From Marinospirillum alkalitolerans (GTDB lineage: Bacteria; Pseudomonadota; Gammaproteobacteria; Pseudomonadales; Halomonadaceae): DNA of 64,000 nt. Shown one piece after another: positions 44,964-53,653 of this stretch (its first letter is position 1; the number at the start of each line of letters is the position of its first letter). The notes under the pieces were generated by a model. The model was not told the origin of the DNA. It was given only the letters and a program-made list of their open reading frames with translations, and did no database searches. The stretch covers positions 620,001-684,000 of the forward strand of contig NZ_JBANFI010000001.1 of NCBI RefSeq assembly GCF_045055655.1. The letters are read 5' to 3'. Made by a program: the position numbers and the translations under genes.

Positions 44964-46316
44964 TTAAGAAAGTGTTGGTTGAGAAGATGTTGGTTGAGAC
45001 GGCGTCGCTGGATCAAGATAGGGTGCGACCACAGCCCGAACATCGATGGTGACCTGCATCCGCTGAGCGAGTAAAAATAAACCAGCCAGTTTACGATGGA
45101 GCAGCAAGGCTTCTAGCGGTGGTTGATACCAGTAACCCAGCTCGAAGCTCAGCCGCATGGCCAGTTGCTGGAGTTCGGCCACCAGATCTGAACCAGCAAA
45201 GTCATAAGGGCCATCAAAGATGCGCCCAACACACTGTAAAAGCTGCACGAGACAAGCCTCCTGCGCGGCGGTCATCCCCGGGCGGCAATAGCCTATTTGC
45301 TGTGCAGCAGCCAGTAGCGCCGGCGCATCTGCGGCGATCAAGGCCTGTAATAGCGCGCGATAAGCCTGACAGAGGGCGGTCGGATAGGTGCGCGCGGCGC
45401 CAAAATCGATCAGACCCAGGCGCTGGTGTTTGAGATCCAGCAGATAGTTGGCAAAGTTGGGGTCCGTTTGAATGTGCTGCCACTCAAAAAGCTCGCGCAG
45501 CAGCAGTCGAAAGAGTTTTTCTACCCAGAAGTGGCGCTCTGCCTGGCTGGCGCTGGCCAGCTGATCGATGGGCTCACCGCCAATAAAATCCATCGCCAGA
45601 ATCTTGGCACCGCTGAAAGAGGCTTCAAGCTGAGGGAGAATCAGATCGGGATCGCTCGCCAGTTGTCGCTGCATCTGTTCGAGCTGCTGCGCTTCATAGA
45701 GGTAGTCGGCTTCTTGTTGCAGCTGAGCCTTGGCTTCGGCCAGCAGGGGAGCGATATCCAGATCTGGCGGTAGCAAGCGGCTCCAGCGCAGTAAGGTCGC
45801 GACCTGATCCAGATCATGATCGATGCTCTCGACGACACCCGGATACTGCACCTTGATGGCCAGATGGCGACCTGAAACTGTCCAAGCTTCATGCACCTGC
45901 CCAATCGAGGCTGCAGCAATGGGTTGATAGCTAAAGCGTTGAAAAGAGGACGGCCAGTCAGCGCCCCAGGCCGCGCTGAGCAGTGGCTCCAGCTGAGACA
46001 GAGGCAGGGTATGGGCATGGTTTCTTAAACCTGCCAGAATACTAGCCAGTTCAGGTGGCAGCAGATGTCCGGCATCCATCGAGAGGAGTTGGCCGAGCTT
46101 CATGGCTGCGCCGCGCATTTCAGAGAGGCGATCACTGATACGCTGTAGGTTGCCTGCACTGAGCGCCTGTTGCTGCCAATCCCAAGACTCACCGCGCTGC
46201 CAGCGGCGTACGCCCTCGCCAACCAGACCACCAGCGACGCCGACAGCAAGGCGACCAAAATGAGATAGACGGGTCAAACGACCGCTGGGCAAAGGACGGC
46301 TAGGGCGTTGGGTCAT
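44964..46316 (-). CDS. AarF/ABC1/UbiB-family kinase-like protein
   Basis: A 450-residue atypical kinase of the UbiB/ADCK family. The KxGQ motif is in GAAMKLGQLLSMDAGHLLPPELASIL (about 62-88). The alanine-rich ATP loop is PIAAASIGQVHEA, the ATP lysine lies in LAIKVQYPGV, the catalytic region is TDPNFANYLLD, and the metal site is LIDFGAAR. No C-terminal membrane segments are seen, so it belongs to the soluble AarF-like group rather than UbiB proper. The N-terminus is set at ATG 46316 (GAGAGA before it). The C-terminus has a Ser/Thr/Pro repeat (SQPTSSQPTLS). It is divergent from the DUF1853 gene, 14 bases away. Confidence 0.9.
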   Translation of the reverse strand: MTQRPSRPLPSGRLTRLSHFGRLAVGVAGGLVGEGVRRWQRGESWDWQQQALSAGNLQRISDRLSEMRGAAMKLGQLLSMDAGHLLPPELASILAGLRNHAHTLPLSQLEPLLSAAWGADWPSSFQRFSYQPIAAASIGQVHEAWTVSGRHLAIKVQYPGVVESIDHDLDQVATLLRWSRLLPPDLDIAPLLAEAKAQLQQEADYLYEAQQLEQMQRQLASDPDLILPQLEASFSGAKILAMDFIGGEPIDQLASASQAERHFWVEKLFRLLLRELFEWQHIQTDPNFANYLLDLKHQRLGLIDFGAARTYPTALCQAYRALLQALIAADAPALLAAAQQIGYCRPGMTAAQEACLVQLLQCVGRIFDGPYDFAGSDLVAELQQLAMRLSFELGYWYQPPLEALLLHRKLAGLFLLAQRMQVTIDVRAVVAPYLDPATPSQPTSSQPTLS

Positions 46317-46330
46317 GATTTCTCTCTTCA

Positions 46331-47242
46331 ATGAAAGGAGTGCATCTCTTGCATGAACAGACGCACTACCCAGCTTGGAAGCAAGCGTGTCTGATGGATG
46401 ATCTGCGTTGGCTGGTGAGCGCACCACCCTTGATTCAAGGTGCGCAGGTGACCCAGTTGACGCTGGATTTTCTCGGCTGGGATGCAGCTGGCTTTGAAGC
46501 CTGGCTGCAACAGCTCACCAACCCACCCAGATTAGCAAATCTTTTGCTGTCACGCCGCCTTGGCCAGTATCACGAGGCCTTATGGCAGCTGCTGCTTGAA
46601 GCCGCGCCAGCGGTTGAGCTGGTGGCCGATCATCTGGCGATTCGCGAGCTAGGGCGCACGCTGGGTGAGCTGGATTTTCTCTACTGGCACCATCCAACCC
46701 AGCGCCTTTTTCATCTAGAGGTGGCGATCAAATTTTATCTGGGTGATCCCGATGCGGCCTGTGAAGCCGAGATGTGGCGTGGACCAGCCAGCCAAGATCG
46801 CTTGGTCATCAAGGCCGAGCAGATGCAACAGCGCCAGCTGGCGCTGAGCTGTGATCCGCGTGCCCAATCGGCCTTACAAGCGGTGGCCGGTGCACGACTT
46901 GAACGGCTCAGCCACCAACTGGTGATGCCGGGTGTGCTTTTCTATCCTTGGTCTGGGCAGCTTGCCTCGCCCCAGTTAGCCCACCCGCAGCATTGGCGCG
47001 GTCACTGGATGACACGTTCTGATTTTACCGTCTGGCTGGCTGGGGCACCGCCCAACTTCGCGGCCTGTCTATTGCACAAACCCCATTGGCTCGCCTTGCC
47101 GCAGCAACTGGTTTCGGCCTCAAGGCTAGAGCAACAGCTGGCTCAGGTCTCCTGGCCGGTCCAGCTGGCATGGCGCAGTGAGGCAGGGCCTGTAAAGCGC
47201 TTGTTTTTAGTCGAGGATGGCTGGCCAGGGCAAAGAGCGTAA
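46331..47242 (+). CDS. DUF1853 family protein
   Basis: A protein of about 300 residues of the DUF1853 family: LDDLRWLVSAPPLI-like start, LGELDFLYWHHPTQRLFHLEVAIKFYLGD near residue 112, and WRGPASQDRLVIKAEQM. The E-x-K motif in HLEVAIKFYLG recalls restriction-endonuclease-like nuclease folds, but activity is unproven. The ATG at 46331 has no ribosome site; an in-frame TTG at 46349 follows AAAGGAG at good spacing and may be the true start. It shares a very short divergent promoter region with the AarF-like gene. Confidence 0.82.
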   Translation: MKGVHLLHEQTHYPAWKQACLMDDLRWLVSAPPLIQGAQVTQLTLDFLGWDAAGFEAWLQQLTNPPRLANLLLSRRLGQYHEALWQLLLEAAPAVELVADHLAIRELGRTLGELDFLYWHHPTQRLFHLEVAIKFYLGDPDAACEAEMWRGPASQDRLVIKAEQMQQRQLALSCDPRAQSALQAVAGARLERLSHQLVMPGVLFYPWSGQLASPQLAHPQHWRGHWMTRSDFTVWLAGAPPNFAACLLHKPHWLALPQQLVSASRLEQQLAQVSWPVQLAWRSEAGPVKRLFLVEDGWPGQRA

Positions 47243-47334
47243 CGCTGTGTTGCTTTCTTTAAACAGGTCACATAAAAGGTATTGGGTCTACATTAAACCT
47301 AGGCTTTTTTACACTCTCCTTCTATATTAAATCT

Positions 47335-47356
47335 GGCTCATGGTAGATCATGAGCC
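47335..47356 (+). repeat. 8-bp hairpin before the FecR-domain gene
   Basis: GGCTCATG, loop GTAGAT, CATGAGCC, 42 bases before ATG 47399 and without a T-run. It could be a 5'-leader structure of the FecR gene or a 3' structure of the DUF1853 transcript. Confidence 0.5.
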
Positions 47357-47398
47357 GCTTCCATCTGCTCAGAAGTTATATCAAAACTGGATATCATC

Positions 47399-48199
47399 AT
47401 GAAGCTCCTTTCATTGCGCGTGGCGAGTCTTAGCTTACTGCTCACGCTGTGCTTTTCCTTACCCGCTTTTGCTGCTGATTCTGTTGACGCCTTAGCTGAT
47501 CCGGCCTGCTTGCCTCTGGCCGAACTGGTCAGAACCGAGGGTCAAGTGCGTGTGACCCGAGCCCCTTCGCCCTTTCCCTTGCGTCAACTTGAGCTGCCTT
47601 TTGCACTGTGTGCCGAAGATCAGGTGCAAACCGTCACCGGCGCGCAGGCTTTGATCCACTATGCCGGTGGCGAGCTGGTTCTGGCTGAGCAAAGCCGCCT
47701 GCAATTGCGTGGCGCAGAGCAGCTTGAACTCGAAGAAGGCGTGGCCTTGTTTGAAGTCAGCCGTCGTGAAGGCGGGCAGTTTGTTGCCCAGACGCCCTTG
47801 GTGGTGATCGGCGTCAAAGGCACGCGTTTTCTAGTCAGTGCACAGGCCGAACGGCATGATGTCGCGCTTTTTCGTGGCGCGGTTGAAGTCGAGCGTCAGG
47901 ATGGTCAAGAGATGGCCTATTACCTTGCTCGCCCGATTGAAGAAATGACCTTTGCCGAATATCGCGCCTATCAGCGCCAGCAATTTCAGCAGTTTCAGCA
48001 GGATTTTAATCAGGCCTTTCAAGATTACCGCGAACAAGTGCGCGCTGAGTTTCAGGCCTTTGTGCGAGGGGTGGATCTGCAACCTGGTCGTCAGCTCACA
48101 CTCAGTGGTGCCGATGACTCAGTGGATGCCATCGATGCCCCCGTTAGTGAGTCAACCCTGGCGGTGCAAGAGGCCTTGGCGAATTGGTTGACTGAATAA
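47399..48199 (+). CDS. exported FecR-domain protein
   Basis: A 266-residue periplasmic protein. It has a signal peptide (LSLLLTLCFSLPAFA, cleavage near residue 25) and a FecR-type domain: VRTEGQVRVTR, LCAEDQVQTVTGAQALIHYAGGELVLAEQSRLQL, then GVKGTRFLVSAQAERHDVALFRGAVEVE. A Gln/Phe-rich helix (AYQRQQFQQFQQDFNQAF) follows at about 195-225. It lacks the N-terminal cytoplasmic helix of true anti-sigma FecR, so it is a periplasmic sensor or scaffold. FecR-domain proteins are often encoded beside CHASE2 cyclases, and one lies 2.3 kb downstream here. Confidence 0.87.
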   Translation: MKLLSLRVASLSLLLTLCFSLPAFAADSVDALADPACLPLAELVRTEGQVRVTRAPSPFPLRQLELPFALCAEDQVQTVTGAQALIHYAGGELVLAEQSRLQLRGAEQLELEEGVALFEVSRREGGQFVAQTPLVVIGVKGTRFLVSAQAERHDVALFRGAVEVERQDGQEMAYYLARPIEEMTFAEYRAYQRQQFQQFQQDFNQAFQDYREQVRAEFQAFVRGVDLQPGRQLTLSGADDSVDAIDAPVSESTLAVQEALANWLTE

Positions 48200-48240
48200 T
48201 AACAAGCCTCAGGTTCACCACTGGGTGAGCTGAAGTTGGC

Positions 48241-48266
48241 GCTAAGAAAAATAGCTAAGAAAAATA
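48241..48266 (+). repeat. perfect 13-bp tandem duplication
   Basis: GCTAAGAAAAATA twice with no gap, between the FecR gene and the chemoreceptor gene. A small hairpin (AGTGGG/CCCACT) follows at 48268-48284. Confidence 0.8.
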
Positions 48267-48311
48267 AAGTGGGCTCATCCCACTCTTTCATGCATGCAAA
48301 CGGAGAAGAAA

Positions 48312-50249
48312 ATGAAAAGCCTGATCGGTTTTTTTGAGCATTTCAGTATTGCCAGAAAGCTCTTGGTTGGCTTTCTGAGCGTGGTACTGCTGATGCTGGT
48401 GGTCGCGACAACCAGTTATCAGGGGCTGAACCTGCTGATTGATCGCAGTAATAAAGCCAGTTGGGGTGAAGAGCTGGATCAGCTGGTGATCCAAACCGAG
48501 CTAGCGCGGGCAGCCTATCGCCAGCAACCCAATGATCAACAAGCGCAAGCCGTCCAAGCCAGGCTGAATGAACTGGCACAGTCCCTAACCGGTCATGACT
48601 ATCATTTCTCGGATGCGCACAACCTACAGCAGCTGGCTGCGCTGGCGCGCTTAAACGAAGAGTATCGGGGGCATTTTCGGCGCTTGATGGATTTAGCTGT
48701 CGAACGGGATGGCGTTCGTCAAACCTGGGTTGCCGCAGGTAACCAGATGGTGCAGGGCTATAGTGAGCTGGAGCAGTTGCTGACGCAAACAGCACGCATG
48801 GCCGACTATCCCTTGATCGCTACAGAATCCGCTTTAGAAGCAGCCAGAATCAACCAGCAGGTGGCGTTGCTGCGTTTTCATATGCGCGGCTATATTCTTG
48901 AAGACCAGCAGCGCCACTTAGATGCGGCCAACCAGATTTTGGATCAAATTATTCAGGCCACGGAGAATCTGAATCTTCTTGGGCAATCGCGTTTGATGGA
49001 GCAGGCCAATCGCTCTGTTGAAGCACTGAATCGCTATCGCACCCACTTGGGTCAGCTGCAAGGCGTCAACCAGAATATTGTTTCCGAGCGTGCCCAGCTG
49101 GAAGGCCTGAGTCAAACAATGCGCTCAGTGGTGACTGAATTTGTTGATGATCAGCTGGCCAAGCGCGTTGCGGCTGTCAGTCAAGTGATCAGTCGTTTGC
49201 TGCTGGTGGTGGGCTTAGCCATTTTGGTGGCGCTCTTCTTTGCTTGGGGGATTACCCGCCTGATCGCGCAGCCCTTGGTGGAGGTTGTGACTTTAGCGCA
49301 GAAAATCGCGCAGGGTGATCTGACGTCGGATCTGGCCAGTGAGCGCCGCGATGAGGTTGGGCAGCTGATTCGAGCCATGGGCGAGATGAACGCCAAACTG
49401 CGCGAAGTGCTGGGGCATATCGGCGAAAGCAGCTTGCAGTTGGCCTCAGCCACCACTCAGCTGTCTTCCTCTTCTGAGCAGAATACACAAGGCATGCAGC
49501 GCCAGTGTCAGGAGACAGACCAGGTTGCGGCAGCGATTAACGAGATGGCGGCCACAGTACAAGAAGTGGCGCAAAATGCCGAGCTGGCTGCACTGGCTGC
49601 GACTGAGGCCGATCAGCTGACGCAGGCCGGTTCTTCCAGTGTATTAGGTACAGCGCAACAAATTGAAACCCTGGCAGATGAGATTCTGGCTGCGGCGGAA
49701 TCGATGAACCAGCTGAAAGAAGAAAGTGATCGCATTGGCGGTGTTTTGGATGTGATCAAAGCCATTGCTGAGCAGACCAACCTCTTGGCACTGAATGCCG
49801 CGATTGAAGCCGCGCGTGCCGGTGAAGCCGGACGTGGTTTTGCTGTAGTGGCGGATGAAGTGCGCAGTCTGGCCTCGCGTACACAAGGCTCGACGCTGGA
49901 GATCGAAGAGCTGATTGCTGGCTTGCAGAATAAGGCGCAGGGTGCCGTGCAGATGATGGAAAAAAGCCGTGGTGTGACCGACAGCAGTGTGCGTCAGGCG
50001 CGTCATGCCGCAGGCCAGCTGGAGAAGATTGCCCAGTCGGTATCTCGTATTCAAGGAATGAACCAGCAGATTGCGACCGCCGCTGAAGAGCAAAGTGCCG
50101 TGGCGGAAGAAATCAACCAAAGCGTTATCCGTGTGCGCGATATTGCTGAGCAGGCCGCCGAGGCCGCGCATGAGATTTCTGGTGCGTCAGAAGGTCTCGC
50201 GCAGATGGGTGGACGTTTACAAAACATGATGGGGCAATTTAAGCTCTAG
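48312..50249 (+). CDS. methyl-accepting chemotaxis protein with helical (HBM-type) sensor
   Basis: A 645-residue receptor. TM1 is near residues 18-38, then a long all-helical periplasmic domain of about 250 residues (40-288) of the helical-bimodular kind. TM2 follows (LLLVVGLAILVALFFAWGI, about 294-312), then HAMP and a signalling domain with tip EQTNLLALNAAIEAARAGE. HBM receptors such as McpS bind organic acids or polyamines; the ligand here is unknown. GGAGAAGAAA precedes ATG 48312. A terminator follows. It sits between the FecR-domain gene and the CHASE2 cyclase. Confidence 0.92.
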   Translation: MKSLIGFFEHFSIARKLLVGFLSVVLLMLVVATTSYQGLNLLIDRSNKASWGEELDQLVIQTELARAAYRQQPNDQQAQAVQARLNELAQSLTGHDYHFSDAHNLQQLAALARLNEEYRGHFRRLMDLAVERDGVRQTWVAAGNQMVQGYSELEQLLTQTARMADYPLIATESALEAARINQQVALLRFHMRGYILEDQQRHLDAANQILDQIIQATENLNLLGQSRLMEQANRSVEALNRYRTHLGQLQGVNQNIVSERAQLEGLSQTMRSVVTEFVDDQLAKRVAAVSQVISRLLLVVGLAILVALFFAWGITRLIAQPLVEVVTLAQKIAQGDLTSDLASERRDEVGQLIRAMGEMNAKLREVLGHIGESSLQLASATTQLSSSSEQNTQGMQRQCQETDQVAAAINEMAATVQEVAQNAELAALAATEADQLTQAGSSSVLGTAQQIETLADEILAAAESMNQLKEESDRIGGVLDVIKAIAEQTNLLALNAAIEAARAGEAGRGFAVVADEVRSLASRTQGSTLEIEELIAGLQNKAQGAVQMMEKSRGVTDSSVRQARHAAGQLEKIAQSVSRIQGMNQQIATAAEEQSAVAEEINQSVIRVRDIAEQAAEAAHEISGASEGLAQMGGRLQNMMGQFKL

Positions 50250-50274
50250 ATCAGTAGCTTCAGCCTGAGATCTG

Positions 50275-50322
50275 GTGCTTTGATCCATCAGTGCTTTGAT
50301 CAATCAGTGTATTGATCCATCG
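50275..50322 (+). repeat. three tandem 16-bp repeats
   Basis: Units are GTGCTTTGATCCATCA (50275-50290), GTGCTTTGATCAATCA and GTGTATTGATCCATCG. The copies differ by one to three bases. They lie just before the receptor terminator. Confidence 0.8.
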
Positions 50323-50323
50323 A

Positions 50324-50366
50324 GGTTCTCTGAAGGGTGTGGATTGCCAGTTCAGGGAGCCTTTTT
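50324..50366 (+). terminator. terminator of the HBM chemoreceptor gene
   Basis: GGTTCTCTGAA pairs with TTCAGGGAGCC over 11 bp with two G-U pairs, a 16-base loop, and then TTTTT. Confidence 0.7.
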
Positions 50367-50394
50367 ACAGTGCTGAAGCCTAATTTCTGTGCCC

Positions 50395-50459
50395 CATCTT
50401 TCTGTGATTCATCTTTTTATGACTCATCTTTCTATGACTCATCTTTTTATGACGCATCA
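50395..50459 (+). repeat. four tandem 15-bp repeats
   Basis: CATCTTTCTGTGATT, CATCTTTTTATGACT, CATCTTTCTATGACT, CATCTTTTTATGACG, then a partial fifth CATCA. They lie in the leader of the cyclase gene, ending about 33 bases before its start. The number of copies could vary between strains. Confidence 0.85.
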
Positions 50460-50491
50460 AGGAGAGGTTGTCGACCGCTGTCAGCCTATGA

Positions 50492-52399
50492 ATGAATAAC
50501 CCCCTGCCATTACTGCAACGTGAGCGTTTGCAGCTGCTGTACCTGAGCCTTCTGCTGTGCAGCACTTTGCTGATCGGCAGCCTCGCTCCTGCATCTCCAG
50601 CCTGGTTGAGTCGTTTTGCGGCGCTGGTGAGTGATAGCTATCATGCTTGGCAGCCACGACCTGCTTCCACTCAGGTGGTGTTTATCGATATCGAAAATAC
50701 CAGTGTACAAGCCCACGGGCGCTGGCCTTGGCCGCGTCACCTGCTGGCCGAGGCCCTGTTGAGATTAGATCAGGCCGAAGCCATCGCGCTGGATATGCTG
50801 TTCGCTGAGGCCACCACCGAGGCCGATGATCTGGCGCTGGCCGAGGCGATGCAGCAGCTGCCGCTGGTGAATGGTGTTTTCTTGAATGGTCCGCAGGCCA
50901 GACACCTGACAGCAGAAGGCTATGCCCAGCTTTTGGATTCTTCGCTTTTTCAGATTCAACACGCGCAGCTGATTCAGGCTCAAGAGCTGGAGCTACCGAC
51001 GCCCCTGCTGAGTGGCGCTAGTCCTGTGCTGGCGACGCTGAATATTCTGCCGGATGCGGATCAACATCTGCGCCACTACCCCTTGGCTTTTTGGGTTGAT
51101 GATCTGGCGGTACCCAATCTAGGGGTGCAGCTGTTGCGCTTGGCTGAGCAGCAACCCTTATTGATTGACGGTCGGCAGGCCCAGTTTTTAGGCCAGACGC
51201 TGCAACTGGATACACTGGGCCGCATCAAGCTCAGCTATTACCCGCTAGCAAGCTATCAGCGTATCCCCTTGGCGGATGTCTTGGCCGCCGATTGGGACCC
51301 AGCGCGCCTGGCGGGTAAGCTGGTTCTGGTTGGTGTCAGCGAGGCAGGTGTCACGGATTTACGCGCGACGCCCGTGGGTTATCTGCCTGGGCCCTTGGTG
51401 CATGTCACGCTGATCAGTAATCTCCTCGAAGGCCATATCATTCAGCCTATTGCGACTCTGCATTGGTGGCTGGGTTTGGCCTTGCTCGCGCTGTTGCTGA
51501 TCTGGATCTACTACTGGCCGAGTGCACTCTGGCGTCTGGCGGGCTATCTCTTGTTGATGATCAGCCTGTATGTAGGGGCCGCACTGCTATATCGGATGAG
51601 CAATCTGTGGCTGGAGGCTTTTTATCCGCTACTGCTGGTGCTGGTTGCGATGCTGGTTGGCGAGTTGATTCTCTTCACGCGTCATAAGCGCCAAGGCGAG
51701 CAGCTACAAAGTGCCTTTTCCAGCTATGTGGCACCGGCTTTGGTGAAGCGGATCGTGCAGCAAGGCAGTGCGCTTCAGCTTGGCGGCAAGCGGCAAGAGC
51801 TCACCTTGCTCTTCTCTGATTTGCGCAACTTTACGCCCACGACTGAAGCGCTAGAAACCGAGGCGCTGGTCGAGCTATTGAATCAGTATTTTGGCTGCAT
51901 GATCACCCAGCTACACCGTTTTCAGGGCACGCTCGATAAGCTGATGGGCGATGGCATCATGGCGCTGTTTAATGCGCCTCTGGATGATCCAGAACATGCC
52001 TACCATGCCTGTCTCAGTGCTGCGGCCATGCAGCAGGCGCTGGAGGCGTTTAATGCACGCTTTGCCGAGGATGATGTGCGGCGTTTGGCGATGGGTATTG
52101 GCCTCAATACTGGCCCTTGCGTGGTGGGTAACATTGGTGCCGCTGGGCGTTTTAACTACACGGCCATCGGTGATGCAGTGAATACGGCAGCGCGCCTTGA
52201 AAGCGCGACCAAAGGCCTGACCGATCTGAATGGACGCCCAGTTGATATTCTGCTGGGGCCAAGCACCTATGCCTTGGTCAAGACACGCCTTGGTCAGTAT
52301 TGTGCGCCAGTGGGGGCAGTGCAGCTTAAAGGTAAGGCGCAGGCAGTCGAGGCTTGGGCCTTACATTGGCGTGATCTGGCGGCCGATTTATGGCCCTAA
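50492..52399 (+). CDS. CHASE2-domain adenylate cyclase (class III)
   Basis: A 635-residue membrane protein: an N-terminal membrane segment (about 14-34), an extracytoplasmic CHASE2 domain (about 45-315; VVFIDIENTSVQAHGRWPWPRHLLAEALL is typical), three membrane segments (about 325-400) and a cyclase domain. Catalytic features are intact: LLFSDLRNFT (metal Asp), GTLDKLMGDGIMALF (base-selecting Lys and second metal Asp) and IGDAVNTAARLE (transition-state Asn and Arg). It should make cAMP in response to a periplasmic cue. The start lacks a strong ribosome site. Confidence 0.92.
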   Translation: MNNPLPLLQRERLQLLYLSLLLCSTLLIGSLAPASPAWLSRFAALVSDSYHAWQPRPASTQVVFIDIENTSVQAHGRWPWPRHLLAEALLRLDQAEAIALDMLFAEATTEADDLALAEAMQQLPLVNGVFLNGPQARHLTAEGYAQLLDSSLFQIQHAQLIQAQELELPTPLLSGASPVLATLNILPDADQHLRHYPLAFWVDDLAVPNLGVQLLRLAEQQPLLIDGRQAQFLGQTLQLDTLGRIKLSYYPLASYQRIPLADVLAADWDPARLAGKLVLVGVSEAGVTDLRATPVGYLPGPLVHVTLISNLLEGHIIQPIATLHWWLGLALLALLLIWIYYWPSALWRLAGYLLLMISLYVGAALLYRMSNLWLEAFYPLLLVLVAMLVGELILFTRHKRQGEQLQSAFSSYVAPALVKRIVQQGSALQLGGKRQELTLLFSDLRNFTPTTEALETEALVELLNQYFGCMITQLHRFQGTLDKLMGDGIMALFNAPLDDPEHAYHACLSAAAMQQALEAFNARFAEDDVRRLAMGIGLNTGPCVVGNIGAAGRFNYTAIGDAVNTAARLESATKGLTDLNGRPVDILLGPSTYALVKTRLGQYCAPVGAVQLKGKAQAVEAWALHWRDLAADLWP

Positions 52400-52569
52400 G
52401 CTGAGACTGAGGTATTCAGGCTGAATCGAACTCTCAGATTCGACCCAAAAACAGCAGTGGAGATGATTTTTTATTCTTATAGGTTATAAAAGCGCTTGCC
52501 TTTGTTGACGCAGCTTATTATTCTTTCTGGCTATCAAAGATGGTTTTTTTATTTCTTTTGGAGAGTCAG

Positions 52570-53541
52570 ATGAAGCTGCAACAGCTGCGCTATATTTGGG
52601 AAGTCGCCCACCATAACTTAAATGTATCCGCGACGGCGCAGAGCCTCTATACCTCTCAGCCAGGGATCAGTAAGCAGATCCGCCTCTTGGAGGATGAACT
52701 GGGTATCGAGATTTTTGCGCGCAGTGGTAAGCACCTCACACGCATTACGCCCGCAGGCCAAGAGGTGGTGCGTATGGCAGGAGAAATCTTGCGTACGGCT
52801 GAGAATATCAAGCGAGCGGCGCAAGAGTTCAGCGATGCCAAACGCGGCAGTCTGGTGCTGGCAACCACCCATACTCAGGCGCGTTACATTCTGCCCGAGG
52901 TCATTCAGCAGTTTATTCAGCGCTATCCCGAGGTCACGCTGAGCCTCAAGCAGGGGACACCGCCACAAATTGCCCAGATGGTGGTTGAGGGTGAAGCCGA
53001 TCTGGCCATTGCGACAGAATCCATCGCCAATACCAACGATTTGATCACCTTCCCTTGCTATCAGTGGAACCGTTGTGTGCTGGTGCCGAAGGATCATCCC
53101 TTAACCCAGGTGCAGCCTTTAACCTTGGCGGCCTTGGCAGAGCATCCTCTGGTCACCTATACCAGTGGTTTTACTGGTCGTGCGAAGGTAGATGAAGCTT
53201 TTCAGCAAGCTGGTATCGAGCCGCGCTTTGTGTTTACCGCAGCGGATTCTGATGTCATCAAAACCTATGTGCGCCTCGGTGTGGGTGTCGGCATTGTGGC
53301 CCATATGGCTGCCGATCAGGCTGAAGAGGATCTGGTCGTGCTGGATGCCAGCCATCTTTTTGAGCCAAGTATCACCCGCCTTGGGCTACGTCGTGGTGCC
53401 TTTATGCGCAGCTATCTGTATGACTTTATTGAGCTTTTGGCCCAGCATTTGGATCGCGATACGCTGAGTCAGGCGCTTGAGTTGGGCTCGAAAGCCGAGG
53501 TTGACGCGCTGTTTGCCGATCTGACCCTGCCACTGCGCTAG
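52570..53541 (+). CDS. cysB: LysR-type regulator CysB
   Basis: Transcription activator of sulfate assimilation, responding to N-acetylserine. The 323-residue protein starts MKLQQLRYIWEVAHHNLNVSATAQSLYTSQPGISKQI, the CysB helix-turn-helix. The effector domain has TTHTQARYILP near residue 100, LKQGTPPQIAQMV, and YTSGFTGRAKVD near 200, matching the ligand-binding residues of CysB. GGAGAGTCAG precedes ATG 52570; the longer frame to 52540 lacks support. A terminator follows before thrH. Confidence 0.95.
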   Translation: MKLQQLRYIWEVAHHNLNVSATAQSLYTSQPGISKQIRLLEDELGIEIFARSGKHLTRITPAGQEVVRMAGEILRTAENIKRAAQEFSDAKRGSLVLATTHTQARYILPEVIQQFIQRYPEVTLSLKQGTPPQIAQMVVEGEADLAIATESIANTNDLITFPCYQWNRCVLVPKDHPLTQVQPLTLAALAEHPLVTYTSGFTGRAKVDEAFQQAGIEPRFVFTAADSDVIKTYVRLGVGVGIVAHMAADQAEEDLVVLDASHLFEPSITRLGLRRGAFMRSYLYDFIELLAQHLDRDTLSQALELGSKAEVDALFADLTLPLR

Positions 53542-53588
53542 CCAGCAGCATTTTGCATGTGAAAAAGCTATACTGCGCTTTCTGATGA

Positions 53589-53613
53589 GGCCCAGCCCAG
53601 TGCTGGGTCTTTT
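53589..53613 (+). terminator. intrinsic terminator of cysB
   Basis: GGCCCAGC, loop CCAGT, GCTGGGTC, followed by TTTTG. The CCCAGC/GCTGGG core is perfect. Confidence 0.78.
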
Positions 53614-53653
53614 GTTGATGCTTATGGCTTTTCTCTGAGTAGGAAGAAAGATT

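Noticed and set aside
50275..50459. Possible CRISPR array
   Set aside because: Units of 15-16 bp follow each other without spacers, and there are no cas genes.
50380..50565. Minus-strand frame of 61 codons containing Lys-Met-Ser-His type repeats
   Set aside because: It is produced by the 15-bp tandem repeat, has no ribosome site, and overlaps the start of the cyclase gene.
53552..53612. Possible small RNA between cysB and thrH (TATACT box followed by a terminator)
   Set aside because: The -10-like box has no -35 and the RNA would be under 40 bases; the hairpin is better read as the cysB terminator.
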